Source: Embleya scabrispora (GTDB taxonomy: Bacteria > Actinomycetota > Actinomycetes > Streptomycetales > Streptomycetaceae). From it: a DNA stretch of 64,000 nt. The stretch spans positions 620,001 through 684,000 of the forward strand of contig NZ_MWQN01000004.1 in the NCBI RefSeq assembly GCF_002024165.1, in the 5' to 3' direction. Of the stretch, positions 51,455 through 60,479 are shown one piece after another (the first letter of the stretch is position 1; each line of letters opens with the position of its first letter). Under the pieces are notes generated by a model. The model was given only the letters and a program-made list of their open reading frames with translations. It searched no databases and had not been told where the DNA came from. A program made the translations under genes and the position numbers.

Positions 51455-51988
51455 ATGCCAGAAGCCCCTCGCGGCGAGTTCTGGAAGGAACTCAAGCCGA
51501 TCGAAAACTCGTTCAAGCCGGACGCCCTCCCGGAGGTCTACCTTCCGCAGGTCGCCACCGACGACGATCGTTACTACGCGCCGTTCACCGAAACCGTCGG
51601 ATCCCGCCCGCTGTGGATCAACGTCAAGGACAACTCCTGGTGCGACATCCTGCGCGCCAAGGAGGCCGGCCTGGTCAACCGGCACTACCACCCGCACGAG
51701 GTGTTCGCGTACACCATCTCGGGCAAGTGGGGCTACCTGGAGCGCCCGTGGACCGCCTGCGCCGGCGACTTCGTGTACGAGGCCCCGGGTGAGGGCCACA
51801 CGCTCGTGGCCTACGAGAGCGACGAGCCGATGAAGACCATGTTCATCGTCAAGGGCCCGCTCGTCTGGCTGGACGAGAACGGCGACGCCACCGGCTACTT
51901 CGACGTCCACGACTACATCGCCCTGTGCCGCCGGCACTACACGAAGGTGGGCCTGGGCGCCGAATACGTCGACGCGCTCTTCCGCTGA
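51455..51988 (+). CDS. Cupin dioxygenase-like protein (2,4'-dihydroxyacetophenone dioxygenase type)
   Basis: A 177-residue single-domain cupin. The metal site is NRHYHPHEVFAYTISGKWGYLE, with the H-x-H-x4-E spacing of cupins, and the second motif GDFVYEAPGEGHTL supplies the last His. The rest of the pattern (WINVKDNSWCDILRAKEAGL before and FDVHDYIALCRRHY after) is that of 2,4'-dihydroxyacetophenone-dioxygenase-like proteins, which cleave a C-C bond next to a carbonyl. It is followed 75 bp later by an AraC regulator on the same strand, which is probably its control gene. Confidence 0.85.
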   Translation: MPEAPRGEFWKELKPIENSFKPDALPEVYLPQVATDDDRYYAPFTETVGSRPLWINVKDNSWCDILRAKEAGLVNRHYHPHEVFAYTISGKWGYLERPWTACAGDFVYEAPGEGHTLVAYESDEPMKTMFIVKGPLVWLDENGDATGYFDVHDYIALCRRHYTKVGLGAEYVDALFR

Positions 51989-52062
51989 GCCCCGCGGCGT
52001 ACGATCGTGGCTGTGCCCGGACTCGATCCGCACTCGGTGAGGACCACCGCGAGGAGACCGAC

Positions 52063-53070
52063 ATGGCCGACCGAACCGCCGCGGTCACATCCCGCGTCTC
52101 GACGCGCTCCGTCGCGCCCGCGGACCGCGAGAGCCTGTGGGAGGACTACAACTCGCGGGCCCTCGTCGGTCTGACCTGCTCGTCCTACGCGGAGGAGGGT
52201 CTGCTCGCGACCCAGGTCAACGTCCGGTTCGCGGAACTGCGGATGGCCGACATCGCGGGCAACGAGCATGTCATCGAACGGCCCCCGGCGACCTGTCGGG
52301 CGCTCCCGAAGGACTCCGTCTTCGCGAGTCTGCTGCTCGCCGGGGACGGAGTCTTCTACCACCGCGACGGCAGTGTGCGAGTCGCCCCGGGCGACCTGCT
52401 CCTGTACGACACCAGGCGGCCCTATCTGTTCGGATTCTCGTCGTCGATGCGGCAGTTGCTCGTGGACATCCCCCGCGAACTGTTCACCGAACACTGCCCG
52501 GGAGCCGCGGTCTCGACGCCGACCCGCTTCGGCCGCGGCGCGGCGCGCGAAGCCGGGAACACCGCGACACTGCGTTCGCTGCTCCTGGGCCTGGTCCGCG
52601 AGCCGCACACGACGGACGCGGTCGCGGCCCGGGACACCGTGCTCGGCCTGCTCCGGCTGCTCACCGCCGAGCGGCTGACGGGGGCCGACGACCCGGCGGC
52701 GGGCTCCGCCTCGACCCGCGCCGCGCGGTCGGCGCTCGCGAAGCGGTACATCGACCACCACCTGCACGATCCACGCCTGGACGCCGGGCGCGTCGCGGGT
52801 GCGCTGGGGGTGTCCGTACGCCATCTGAGCCGGATCTTCACCGCCGAGGGCATCACACCGGCGCGTTACATCCTGACCCGGCGCCTGGAATCGGCGCGGG
52901 CCCAACTCGTGGATCCGGCATCACCGACACCCAACATCGCCGACGTGGCGCATCGATGGGGCTTCTCCAGCCAGTCCCACTTCACCAGGGTCTTCCGCGA
53001 ACACTTCGGCACCACCCCGGGCCACACCCGCCGCCCGGCCGGCGCGGCGCCGGCGCGCGACGCGTCTTAG
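52063..53070 (+). CDS. AraC-family transcriptional regulator
   Basis: A 335-residue regulator of the AraC/XylS type with an N-terminal AraC-binding-like cupin half (about 30-210, including the strand GDLLLYDTRRPYLFGF). The C-terminal helix-turn-helix pair lies at about 228-325 (RYIDHHLHDPRLDAGRVAGA, then LSRIFTAEGITPARYI and WGFSSQSHFTRVFREHFGTT). The ATG at 52063 has GAGGAG six bases upstream. It lies just downstream of the cupin dioxygenase gene and is its most likely regulator. Confidence 0.9.
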   Translation: MADRTAAVTSRVSTRSVAPADRESLWEDYNSRALVGLTCSSYAEEGLLATQVNVRFAELRMADIAGNEHVIERPPATCRALPKDSVFASLLLAGDGVFYHRDGSVRVAPGDLLLYDTRRPYLFGFSSSMRQLLVDIPRELFTEHCPGAAVSTPTRFGRGAAREAGNTATLRSLLLGLVREPHTTDAVAARDTVLGLLRLLTAERLTGADDPAAGSASTRAARSALAKRYIDHHLHDPRLDAGRVAGALGVSVRHLSRIFTAEGITPARYILTRRLESARAQLVDPASPTPNIADVAHRWGFSSQSHFTRVFREHFGTTPGHTRRPAGAAPARDAS

Positions 53071-53099
53071 CCGGCACGGCCGGGCGCCGGGCGCACGGA

Positions 53100-53591
53100 T
53101 CAGACCAGTTGCGCCCGCACGATCGTCACGGGCTCCACCGGCACGTCGCGGCTGCCCTTCCTCGACGTGGTGGGGACGCCCTCGATGACGTCCACCACGT
53201 CCTTGCCGTCCACGACCTTGCCGAACACCGCGTAGCCCCAGCCGTCCTGGCCCGGGTAGTCGAGGAACTCGTTGGCTGCCGCGTTGATGAAGAACTGCGC
53301 ACTGGCCGAGTGCGGATCGGACGTCCGCGCCATCGCCACCGTGTACTTGTCGTTGCGCAGACCGTTCTTGGCCTCGTTCTCCACCAGGTTCGGCGCCGGC
53401 TTCCGCTCCATGTCCGCGGTCAGTCCGCCGCCCTGGATCATGAAGCCCGGGATCACCCGGTGGAAGATGGTGCCGTCGTAGTGACCGGCCTTGACGTAGT
53501 CGACGAAGTTCGCCACCGACTTCGGAGCCTTCGCCTCGTCGAGTTCCAGGGTGATGTCGCCGCTCGAGGTCCGCAGCAATACTTTGATCAT
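53100..53591 (-). CDS. Cyclophilin-type peptidyl-prolyl cis-trans isomerase
   Basis: A 163-residue bacterial cyclophilin. The core VANFVDYVKAGHYDGTIFHRVIPGFMIQGG contains the catalytic Arg of FHRV and the F-M-I-Q-G-G motif, and SASAQFFINAAANEFLDY the hydrophobic pocket residues. There is no signal peptide, so it is cytoplasmic, and the length is that of the short housekeeping type. It assists folding by isomerising prolyl bonds. It is convergent with the AraC gene and likely monocistronic. Confidence 0.93.
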   Translation of the reverse strand: MIKVLLRTSSGDITLELDEAKAPKSVANFVDYVKAGHYDGTIFHRVIPGFMIQGGGLTADMERKPAPNLVENEAKNGLRNDKYTVAMARTSDPHSASAQFFINAAANEFLDYPGQDGWGYAVFGKVVDGKDVVDVIEGVPTTSRKGSRDVPVEPVTIVRAQLV

Positions 53592-53717
53592 TCGGCCATC
53601 GTACGCAGTACCGAACCCGCCGTCGTGTACCGGCGCCGCCCGGGGCCGTCGGCCGGAATCCCGGCCGACGGCCCGCGAGGGCTCACACGCCACGCCACGC
53701 CACGAACGGTCCGTGCG

Positions 53718-54707
53718 CTACCGGAACATGCGGTCGGCGCCGGTCGCCATACGATGCGTACCGCTGTGGCGGTTCACCCAGTCGCGGATGAGGTTGATCG
53801 CGTTGGCGCACTGCCAACTGTTGTCGTAGTCGCGCACTCCGGTGAACGCCCCGTAGCCCGCGATGATCCCGTCCACCCGCGCGTCACCGAGCAGTTTGTC
53901 GATGTACCACGGGTCGTTGTAGGTGGTCGTCCAGGACAGCGTGGCCGCGAGTTGTCCCGCCGCGCGGTCGGCGGCGCCCTTCTTCAGTTCCGCGCACGTG
54001 TTCCAGGTGGGTTCCGTGCAGTTGCCGAATCCGTTGGTGATGTCGGAGTCGCCGTAATCCATCACGCGGCGACCCTTCGGGAACCCCGATCCGGACCGGT
54101 TGAAGGCGTCGCGGACCCGATCCCGGCTCCCGGTCGTGGTGATGCCCTCCAACGGGCCGAGGCGGTTCTCCAGGCTCTGCCAACCCCTGCCGCCGACGTC
54201 CGGGGTGTTGCCGCCGTGGTACTCGTAGAAGCCGTACAGCACCTGGATCCCGGCATTGGTCAACCGCTGCGCCTTGTCCCGCAGTCCGGCGACGCTGCAC
54301 GTGCGGTTCGGCGCCTCCCCGCAGTAGTTCGGGTCCTTGATGTCCAGCCACACCAGGGCGAGCCGGCGTCCGCGGCCGGCGTTGGAGAGGATGCGGTCGA
54401 TCATGCTGTCGAAGCTGGGGCCGTACCGGTTGTCACCGGCCGAGGAACAGTCGTGCCAGGCCCGCCACTCGTTCGGCTGCCACCAGGCGCAGACGTCGAT
54501 CTCGATGGCGTTGGCACCGTGGTCGATGGCGAAGTCCACGCCGTCGACGGTGTCCACGCGGTGTGCGATGGCGTAGATCGCCTGACGCGAATCGGCCGCC
54601 GCCGCCGGGGTCGTGCCGAGCAGGGTGGCACCGATGATCCCGAACAGTGCGGTCACCAGGGCCAGTACGGTTCGTGGGCGGGTGTTGCGTCGAAGGTGAG
54701 TGCTCAA
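53718..54707 (-). CDS. Secreted phospholipase D / sphingomyelinase D-like enzyme
   Basis: A 329-residue secreted protein. The signal peptide (STHLRRNTRPRTVLALVTAL to PAAAADS) is clear. The mature enzyme has the GDPD/SMaseD-like TIM-barrel pattern: IYAIAHRVDTVDGVDFAI with the first catalytic His, then GANAIEIDVCAW with the metal-binding E-x-D, WRAWHDCSS with the second His, and LVWLDIKDPNYCG. This is the arrangement of spider-venom-like and Streptomyces/Corynebacterium phospholipase D enzymes, which cleave the head group of sphingomyelin or lysolipids. The start is TTG at 54707 with AGGAG eight bases before. Confidence 0.87.
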   Translation of the reverse strand: MSTHLRRNTRPRTVLALVTALFGIIGATLLGTTPAAAADSRQAIYAIAHRVDTVDGVDFAIDHGANAIEIDVCAWWQPNEWRAWHDCSSAGDNRYGPSFDSMIDRILSNAGRGRRLALVWLDIKDPNYCGEAPNRTCSVAGLRDKAQRLTNAGIQVLYGFYEYHGGNTPDVGGRGWQSLENRLGPLEGITTTGSRDRVRDAFNRSGSGFPKGRRVMDYGDSDITNGFGNCTEPTWNTCAELKKGAADRAAGQLAATLSWTTTYNDPWYIDKLLGDARVDGIIAGYGAFTGVRDYDNSWQCANAINLIRDWVNRHSGTHRMATGADRMFR

Positions 54708-55112
54708 GGAAGGGACTCCTTCAGGTCGCTGTCCTGATGCGTGTCGATGCCCCGGAGCGGACAATCGCCGTTCCCCGACATCCGCGGACGTGCGCGTACC
54801 GGAGCGCGATGGCGTGCCGATCGGTCGGCCACGTACCCCGACAGCGGTCCGGCAGCACCGGGTCAGCATACGAACACCCTCTGCACACGGACGAAATGTC
54901 ACCGACTCGCCCCGGGCATGTGACAGTTCCGCCACGGAACCGGGACACCCCGGACGGTCGACGCCGACACGCCCGGTCGGCGCGGGCGCGTGCCGGGGCG
55001 GGGTGGCGTGAGCCGACGGAAGGAAGGTGTGGCTCATCGGCGCACGTTGCGCATCACCGTGGCCGCGAAATGAGCAAAGGCAAGGAGATACCTCTCCCTG
55101 CCTGTCTCAATT
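54708..55112. other. Intergenic region upstream of the rifampin phosphotransferase
   Basis: The gap of about 400 bp before the rph promoter holds no supported gene. A 15-codon frame at 55070-55117 lacks a ribosome site. The useful signals are the -10-like box and element that follow at 55113-55145. Confidence 0.4.
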
Positions 55113-55145
55113 TATAGCGCACATGGGGGCTTGCGGCAAGGCCCC
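55113..55145 (+). promoter_or_regulatory. Rifamycin-associated element (RAE) with upstream -10 box
   Basis: GGGGCTTGCGGCAAGGCCCC at 55126-55145 is an imperfect palindrome that matches, as I remember it, the rifamycin-associated element found before rifamycin-resistance genes in actinomycetes. A TATAGC -10-like box (55113-55118) lies just before it, so the element would fall at the very start of the transcript. It is 63 bp upstream of the rph start. Confidence 0.78.
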
Positions 55146-55207
55146 GGTCGGGGCGCAGAATGCTCGGCCATGGCCACTACCTGCACAAATGGGAAGGACG
55201 ACAACGG

Positions 55208-57808
55208 GTGATCGACCGCTACGTATCGGATCTCGGCGGGATCGACGCGACACGGGTCGCCCTCGTCGGCGGCAAGGCCGCACAGTTGGGCGCGCTGTCG
55301 GGGGTCGAAGGCGTCCGGGTGCCGGCCGGCTTCTGCGTGACCACGGACGCCTTCCGACGGGTCGTCGCAAAGGCGCCGTCGCTGGACGAGCGGCTGGGCC
55401 GGCTGTCCCGCACGGACCCGGACGACCGGGAGGAGATCCGCACGCTGAGCGCGGACATTCGCCGAACCATCGAGGAGATCGCCGTTCCGGACGACGTCGC
55501 GACGGCGATCACCGGCGCGCTCACCCGGTTCGGCGAGCGGGCCGGCTACGCCGTACGATCCAGCGCGACGGCGGAGGACCTGCCCACGGCCTCGTTCGCC
55601 GGCCAGCAGGACACGTACCTGAACGTGGTCGGGCCGGACGCGATCCTGCGCCATGTCGGCCGGTGCTGGGCCTCGCTGTTCACCGAGCGGGCGGTGGCCT
55701 ACCGTCGGCGCAACGGCATCGACGACCGCTCGGTGCACATGGCCGTGGTCGTCCAGCGCATGGTCTTCCCGCATGCGGCCGGCGTCCTGTTCACCGCCGA
55801 TCCCGTCACGGGCAACCGCAGGGTCGCCACCGTCGACGCCGGCCCGGGCCTGGGCGAGGCGCTGGTCTCCGGCATGGTGAACCCGGACGTCTTCGCGGTG
55901 CGCGACGGCGAGATCGTCGCTCGGACGATCGCCGCCAAGCAGCGTGCCCTCCACGCCCTGCCGGCCGGCGGCACGCACGAGGTGGCCATCGACCCGCACC
56001 GACAGCGGCAGCCGGCGCTGACGGACGCGCAAGTCCTGGAGCTGGTGCGGCTCGGGCGGCGGATCGAGGCGCACTTCGGCCGCCCGCAGGACATCGAGTG
56101 GTGCCTGGACGACGACGGCTTCCGGATCGTGCAGAGCCGGCCGATCACGACGCTGTTCCCCATTCCCGAGAGCGACGACCGGGAGAACCACGTCTACGTC
56201 TCGGTCGGCCACGGGCAGATGATGACCGACCCGATGAAGCCCCTGGGGCTGTCCGTGTGGCAGCTGACGGCCATGGCCCCGATGTGCACCGCCGGCGGGA
56301 GGTTGTTCGTCGACGTCACCCGGCGCCTGGCCTCACCCGCGAGCCGTACCGCCTTCCTGGACCTCGTCGGGCGCGGCGATCCGCTGGTCAGGGACGCGCT
56401 GGAGACCGTCCTCGCCCACGACGGCTTCGTCCCGTCGCTCCCGGACGCCGGTCCCCCCGAACCGCTGATCGTCGACGCGGCGCCCACCCCGATCGAGACG
56501 GATCCGGCCATCGTGGCCGAACTGATCGAGCGCAACCGCACGTCCGTCGACACCTTGCGGCGCGACATCCGGAGCAAGTCCGGACCGGCGCTGTTCGACT
56601 TCCTGGCGGAGGCCTTCGCCGAGCACAAGCGGGCCCTCGGGGATCCGCTGAGCCTTCGGGTCGTCATGGCGGGGATGGAGGCCACGTGGTGGCTCAACGA
56701 CAAGCTGTGGGAGTGGCTGGGCGAGAAGAACGCGGCCGACACGCTCACCCTGTCCGCCCCCGGCAACGTCACCTCCGAGATGGGCCTGGCGTTGCTCGAC
56801 GTCGCCGACGAGATCCGCCGGCATCCGGAGGTGGTCGCCTACCTTCGGGATGTCGAGGACGAGAACTTTCTGGACGAACTGCCCAAGCTCGCGGGCGGAG
56901 TCGAGGCACGCGACGCCGTGGAGGCCTACCTCGACCGATACGGGATGCGCTGCGTCGGCGAGATCGACATCACCAGGCCGAGGTGGCGCGAACGCCCCAG
57001 CACACTCGTCCCGGTGCTCCTCGACCACGTGAGGAACTTCGAACCCGGCGCCGCCGAACGGCGTTTCGAGGAGGGCCGGCAGCGGGCGCTGGCGAAGGAA
57101 CGGGACGTCCTGACCCGGCTGCGGGCCCTGCCCGACGGCGACCGAAAGGCCGACGAGACCAAACGGATGATCGACCGGGTCCGCACCTTCATCGGATACC
57201 GGGAGTACCCGAAGTACGGCATCATCACCCGCTACTTCGTCTACAAGCAGGCCCTGCTGGCCGAGGCCGACCGCCTCGTGCGCGCCGGCGTGCTGGCCGA
57301 CCGGGAGGACTGCTTCCACCTCACCTTCCGGGAATTCCACGACGTCGTACGCTCACACCGGGTGGACGATCGGCTCATCCGGGAGCGCGAGGAAGCCTTC
57401 CGGTCGTACCACGCGCTCACCCCGCCCCGGGTGCTCACCTCGGACGGCGAGGCCGTCAACGGGTCCTACCGCCGCGACGACGTGCCGGCCGGCGCCCTGG
57501 TCGGCCTGCCGGTCTCCGCCGGCACCGTCGAGGGCCGGGCCCGGGTGATCCTGGACATGGCCCAGGCCGATCTCGAGGCGGGCGACATCCTGGTCACGGC
57601 CCACACCGACCCCAGTTGGTCGCCCCTGTTCGTCGGGATCGCGGGCCTGGTGACGGAGGTGGGCGGCCTGATGACGCACGGCGCGGTGATCGCCCGCGAG
57701 TACGGCCTGCCGGCGGTCGTCGGCGTGGAGGGGGCCACCCGGCTGATCCGCGACGGGCAGCGGATCCGGGTCCACGGCACCGACGGCTACGTCGAGATCG
57801 TGTCCTGA
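55208..57808 (+). CDS. rph: Rifamycin-inactivating phosphotransferase
   Basis: An 866-residue enzyme with the three-domain layout of Rph, which transfers the beta-phosphate of ATP to the C21 hydroxyl of rifamycins. The N-terminal ATP-grasp domain has GGKAAQLG, YAVRSSATAEDLPTASFAGQ and VVVQRMVFPHAAGVLFTADP, ending at IEWCLDDDGFRIVQSRPITT near 315. The rifampin-binding domain follows (about 325-755). The C-terminal swivelling His domain has GGLMTHGAVIAREYGLPAVV with His824. The length matches characterised enzymes. The GTG has AAGGA about nine bases before. PEP synthase is excluded by the missing PEP-binding barrel. Confidence 0.93.
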   Translation: MIDRYVSDLGGIDATRVALVGGKAAQLGALSGVEGVRVPAGFCVTTDAFRRVVAKAPSLDERLGRLSRTDPDDREEIRTLSADIRRTIEEIAVPDDVATAITGALTRFGERAGYAVRSSATAEDLPTASFAGQQDTYLNVVGPDAILRHVGRCWASLFTERAVAYRRRNGIDDRSVHMAVVVQRMVFPHAAGVLFTADPVTGNRRVATVDAGPGLGEALVSGMVNPDVFAVRDGEIVARTIAAKQRALHALPAGGTHEVAIDPHRQRQPALTDAQVLELVRLGRRIEAHFGRPQDIEWCLDDDGFRIVQSRPITTLFPIPESDDRENHVYVSVGHGQMMTDPMKPLGLSVWQLTAMAPMCTAGGRLFVDVTRRLASPASRTAFLDLVGRGDPLVRDALETVLAHDGFVPSLPDAGPPEPLIVDAAPTPIETDPAIVAELIERNRTSVDTLRRDIRSKSGPALFDFLAEAFAEHKRALGDPLSLRVVMAGMEATWWLNDKLWEWLGEKNAADTLTLSAPGNVTSEMGLALLDVADEIRRHPEVVAYLRDVEDENFLDELPKLAGGVEARDAVEAYLDRYGMRCVGEIDITRPRWRERPSTLVPVLLDHVRNFEPGAAERRFEEGRQRALAKERDVLTRLRALPDGDRKADETKRMIDRVRTFIGYREYPKYGIITRYFVYKQALLAEADRLVRAGVLADREDCFHLTFREFHDVVRSHRVDDRLIREREEAFRSYHALTPPRVLTSDGEAVNGSYRRDDVPAGALVGLPVSAGTVEGRARVILDMAQADLEAGDILVTAHTDPSWSPLFVGIAGLVTEVGGLMTHGAVIAREYGLPAVVGVEGATRLIRDGQRIRVHGTDGYVEIVS

Positions 57809-57827
57809 CCCTCGACCACCGCCCCCG

Positions 57828-57865
57828 CGGGGAATCCGGCGCCGGAACTCCGGCCCGGATCCCCG
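57828..57865 (+). terminator. Imperfect GC-rich hairpin after rph
   Basis: CGGGGAATCCGG and CCGGATCCCCGG can pair with one bulge around a GCC/GGC-rich centre, 20 bp after the rph stop. No T-run follows. Confidence 0.45.
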
Positions 57866-57902
57866 GTCGGGCACCCGTTGGTCACGCCCAGGCCCGGCGC
57901 TC

Positions 57903-58160
57903 CTCCTCGCACGGGCCCGGGCCGAGGCGCGCGCCGCGGGCCTCGACGTCACCGACTCCGGGCCCGACGCGCTCGCCGAACCCTCCCCGCGACAGCAGCG
58001 GATCATCCGGCCGGCCGCCCGCGGACCGACCAACCGCGAGCTCGGCGAGCGGTTGATCCCGTCCCCGCGCACGGTCGGCTCGCACCTGTACCGCAGCTTC
58101 CCCGAGCCGGCCGTCACCACCCGCTCCCGGCTGCGCGACCTCGTCGAAGACGCACACCCC
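57903..58160 (+). pseudogene. Remnant of a LuxR-type regulator (C-terminal HTH)
   Basis: One frame reads like the end of a LuxR-family regulator: LAEPSPRQQRIIRPAARGPT, then NRELGERLIPSPRTVGSHLY and RSFPEPAVTTRSRLRDLV. The segment N-R-E-x-G-E-R-L-x-x-S-x-R-T-V-G-S-H-L-Y is the HTH recognition core. Several conserved positions are changed (SPRQQRI for the usual T-P-Q-E-x-x-I), there is no start codon or ribosome site in reach, and no ATPase domain lies upstream. It is best read as a decayed fragment and not an active gene. Confidence 0.6.
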
Positions 58161-58348
58161 GACACCCGGTCGCCGGAACCGGGACCACACTGCGCGCCGG
58201 TGCAAGTCGCCGCAATGACTGCGGACTTACCGGTGTCTCCCGGCGGACTCCCGCGCCCCGAAGCCGGGTTGCCTACCCACCGCCATCGACCGCGACACTT
58301 CGTCTTAAGCCGAACGTGTGAAGCCGTCGCCCTTTTCCCCGTTCCGCG

Positions 58349-58377
58349 TTGTGCCCGTCCAACGTTGCGGTTAGCTT
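58349..58377 (+). promoter_or_regulatory. Promoter of the carbamoyltransferase gene (leaderless)
   Basis: TTGTGC (58349-58354), a 17-bp spacer and TAGCTT (58372-58377) end seven bases before the GTG at 58385. The start point would therefore fall at or next to the start codon, and no ribosome site is present, both signs of a leaderless mRNA. Confidence 0.55.
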
Positions 58378-58384
58378 CACGATC

Positions 58385-60439
58385 GTGTTGACGATCGGGC
58401 TGAACGGAAATTTCTCCCCCGGGGATTCGGATCTCGTCCCCGGCTTACGGGAGTACATGTACCACGACGCGGCCGCGGCCCTGGTGCGCGACGGCGTCCT
58501 GATCGCGGCGGTCGAGGAGGAGCGCCTCAACCGGATCAAACACACCACCAAGTTCCCGAGCAATGCCATCCGTGCCTGCCTGGAAACGGCGGGCGTGACC
58601 CCGGCCGACGTCGACGCGGTCGGCTACTACTTTCCCGAGTCCTACCTGGACTTCATGCTCAACGGGCTCTACGTCGACAATCCCTCGGTGCCCGCCCGCT
58701 ATTCGCGACAACTCGTCAAGGACCGGCTGAGCCGTGACCTGGGCTGGGAACTCGGCGACGACAAGCTCTTCTTCGCGTCGCACCATCGTGCCCACGCGAT
58801 GTCCGGCCTCGCCCGCTCCGGCATGGCGGACGCGCTGGTCGTGGTCCTCGACGGCATGGGCGAGGACTGTTCCGGCACGATCTTCGGTGCGCCGGACGGC
58901 CGGCTGGAAACCCTGGCCAAGCTGCCGATGCACAACTCGCTCGGCCTGCTCTACATGGGCGCCACCCGACACCTCGGATTCCGCTTCGGTGACGAGTACA
59001 AGGTGATGGGCCTGGCGCCGTACGGGGATCCCGCCGTCCACCGCGCGGTGTTCGAGTCGATGTACACGCTGAACGCGGACGGAGGCTACGACTTCGACCG
59101 GCACGCGCTGTCCCTGGACTACGTCGGCGGGGTGTTCCTCGCCCACGGACTGCCGCCCCGGCGCTCGACGGATCCGGTGGAGCAGCGACACAAGGACTTC
59201 GCCGCCGGACTGCAGGAGATGTTGGAACGCATCGTGCTGCACCTGATGGGGCACTGGAGCCGATCCGCGCGGTACACCGCGTTGGTGTTCAGCGGCGGCG
59301 TCGCGCACAACTGCAGCCTCAACGGCGCCATTCTCCGCTCGGGGCTCTTCGACGAGATGTTCGTACACCCCGCCTCCCACGACGCGGGTACGGCGGAGGG
59401 CGCGGCGCTGCTGGCGCAGGAGACGTTGGCCGGCCCGGTGCGGCGCGGGGAGCGGTTGCGCAGCGCGAGCGTGGGCCCCGGCCTCGGCGGCACGCATACG
59501 ATCGAACGGCAACTCGCGGCATGGGAGGGGCTGATCGAGTACGAGCGGCCCGCCGACCTCGTCGACACCACGGCCCGGCTGCTCGCCGACGGCGCCGTGC
59601 TCGGCTGGGCGCAGGGCCGCTCCGAGTTCGGCCCGCGCGCGCTGGGCCACCGCAGCATCCTCGCCGATCCCCGGCCGGCGGAGAACCGGACCCGGATCAA
59701 CGCGATGATCAAGAAGCGGGAGAGCTTCCGACCCTTCGCGCCGATGGTCGTGTCCGAGGCGGCCGACACCTACTTCGAACTGCCGAAGACGGCCGCCGAC
59801 TACGACTTCATGTCGTTCGTGGTGCGGGTTCGCCCCGAGCATCGGCGAACGCTCGGCGCGGTCACCCACGTCGACGGCACCGCCCGGATCCAGGTCGTCG
59901 AGCCGGAGGTGAACGAGCGGGTCCACCGCCTCGTCGCCCGCTTCGGCGAACTCACCGGCACCCCGGTGCTGTTGAACACGTCGATGAACAACGACGCGGA
60001 ACCCATCGTGCAGAGCGTCGAGGACGCGGTGACCTGTCTGCTGACCACCGAACTCGACGGTCTGGTCGTCGACGAGTTCGTGGTTCGGCGGCGCCCCGGA
60101 TTCCTGACGGCCCTCGACGACCTCGTCCCGCGTCTTCGCCCGGTCACGAGACTGATCAGGACCGCCAAGGCGACGAGTTCCGGGGGAAGCGTCGTCTTCC
60201 ACGAGATCGTCCTCGACTACGCCACCGGACCACGGGCCGCGGTCTCGCCGGAGATGTTCGCGCTCCTGGAACGGGCGGACGGTGTCGCCACGTTCGCCGC
60301 CCTCGCGGCCGGCACCTCGACCGAACCGCTCAGGACCGAACTGTACGCCCTGTGGCAGCGGCGCTTCTTCTCGCTGACACCGGCGCCCGTGCGCTCGGCA
60401 GAGCCCGGTCGGTCCCCCCGACGCCCGTCGGGCGACTGA
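58385..60439 (+). CDS. Carbamoyltransferase (NodU/CmcH family); TTA at codon 21
   Basis: A 684-residue O-carbamoyltransferase of the kind that decorates antibiotics from carbamoyl phosphate. The Kae1-like N-terminal domain has HDAAAALVRDGVLIAAVEEE, ASHHRAHAMSG with the metal-binding His residues, and VVVLDGMGEDCSGTIF; VFSGGVAHNCSLNG and SEFGPRALGHRSILADPR belong to the ATP/carbamoyl-adenylate sites; PFAPMVVSEAA starts the C-terminal domain. Codon 21 (58445-58447) is TTA, so full expression should need bldA tRNA. It opens a plus-strand unit with a P450, ferredoxin, methyltransferase and second P450, and probably acts late in that pathway. Confidence 0.92.
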   Translation: MLTIGLNGNFSPGDSDLVPGLREYMYHDAAAALVRDGVLIAAVEEERLNRIKHTTKFPSNAIRACLETAGVTPADVDAVGYYFPESYLDFMLNGLYVDNPSVPARYSRQLVKDRLSRDLGWELGDDKLFFASHHRAHAMSGLARSGMADALVVVLDGMGEDCSGTIFGAPDGRLETLAKLPMHNSLGLLYMGATRHLGFRFGDEYKVMGLAPYGDPAVHRAVFESMYTLNADGGYDFDRHALSLDYVGGVFLAHGLPPRRSTDPVEQRHKDFAAGLQEMLERIVLHLMGHWSRSARYTALVFSGGVAHNCSLNGAILRSGLFDEMFVHPASHDAGTAEGAALLAQETLAGPVRRGERLRSASVGPGLGGTHTIERQLAAWEGLIEYERPADLVDTTARLLADGAVLGWAQGRSEFGPRALGHRSILADPRPAENRTRINAMIKKRESFRPFAPMVVSEAADTYFELPKTAADYDFMSFVVRVRPEHRRTLGAVTHVDGTARIQVVEPEVNERVHRLVARFGELTGTPVLLNTSMNNDAEPIVQSVEDAVTCLLTTELDGLVVDEFVVRRRPGFLTALDDLVPRLRPVTRLIRTAKATSSGGSVVFHEIVLDYATGPRAAVSPEMFALLERADGVATFAALAAGTSTEPLRTELYALWQRRFFSLTPAPVRSAEPGRSPRRPSGD

Positions 60440-60479
60440 TCCTCGGGTCGACCACCAGGTGAGGAGACACGAGGTACGC

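Noticed and set aside
55070-55117. A 15-codon frame ending at the rph promoter
   Set aside because: It has no ribosome site and its stop lies within the -10-like box, so it is more likely chance.
55208-57808. Phosphoenolpyruvate synthase
   Set aside because: The ATP-grasp and His domains are shared, but the PEP-binding barrel is missing and the length and domain order are those of rifampin phosphotransferase.
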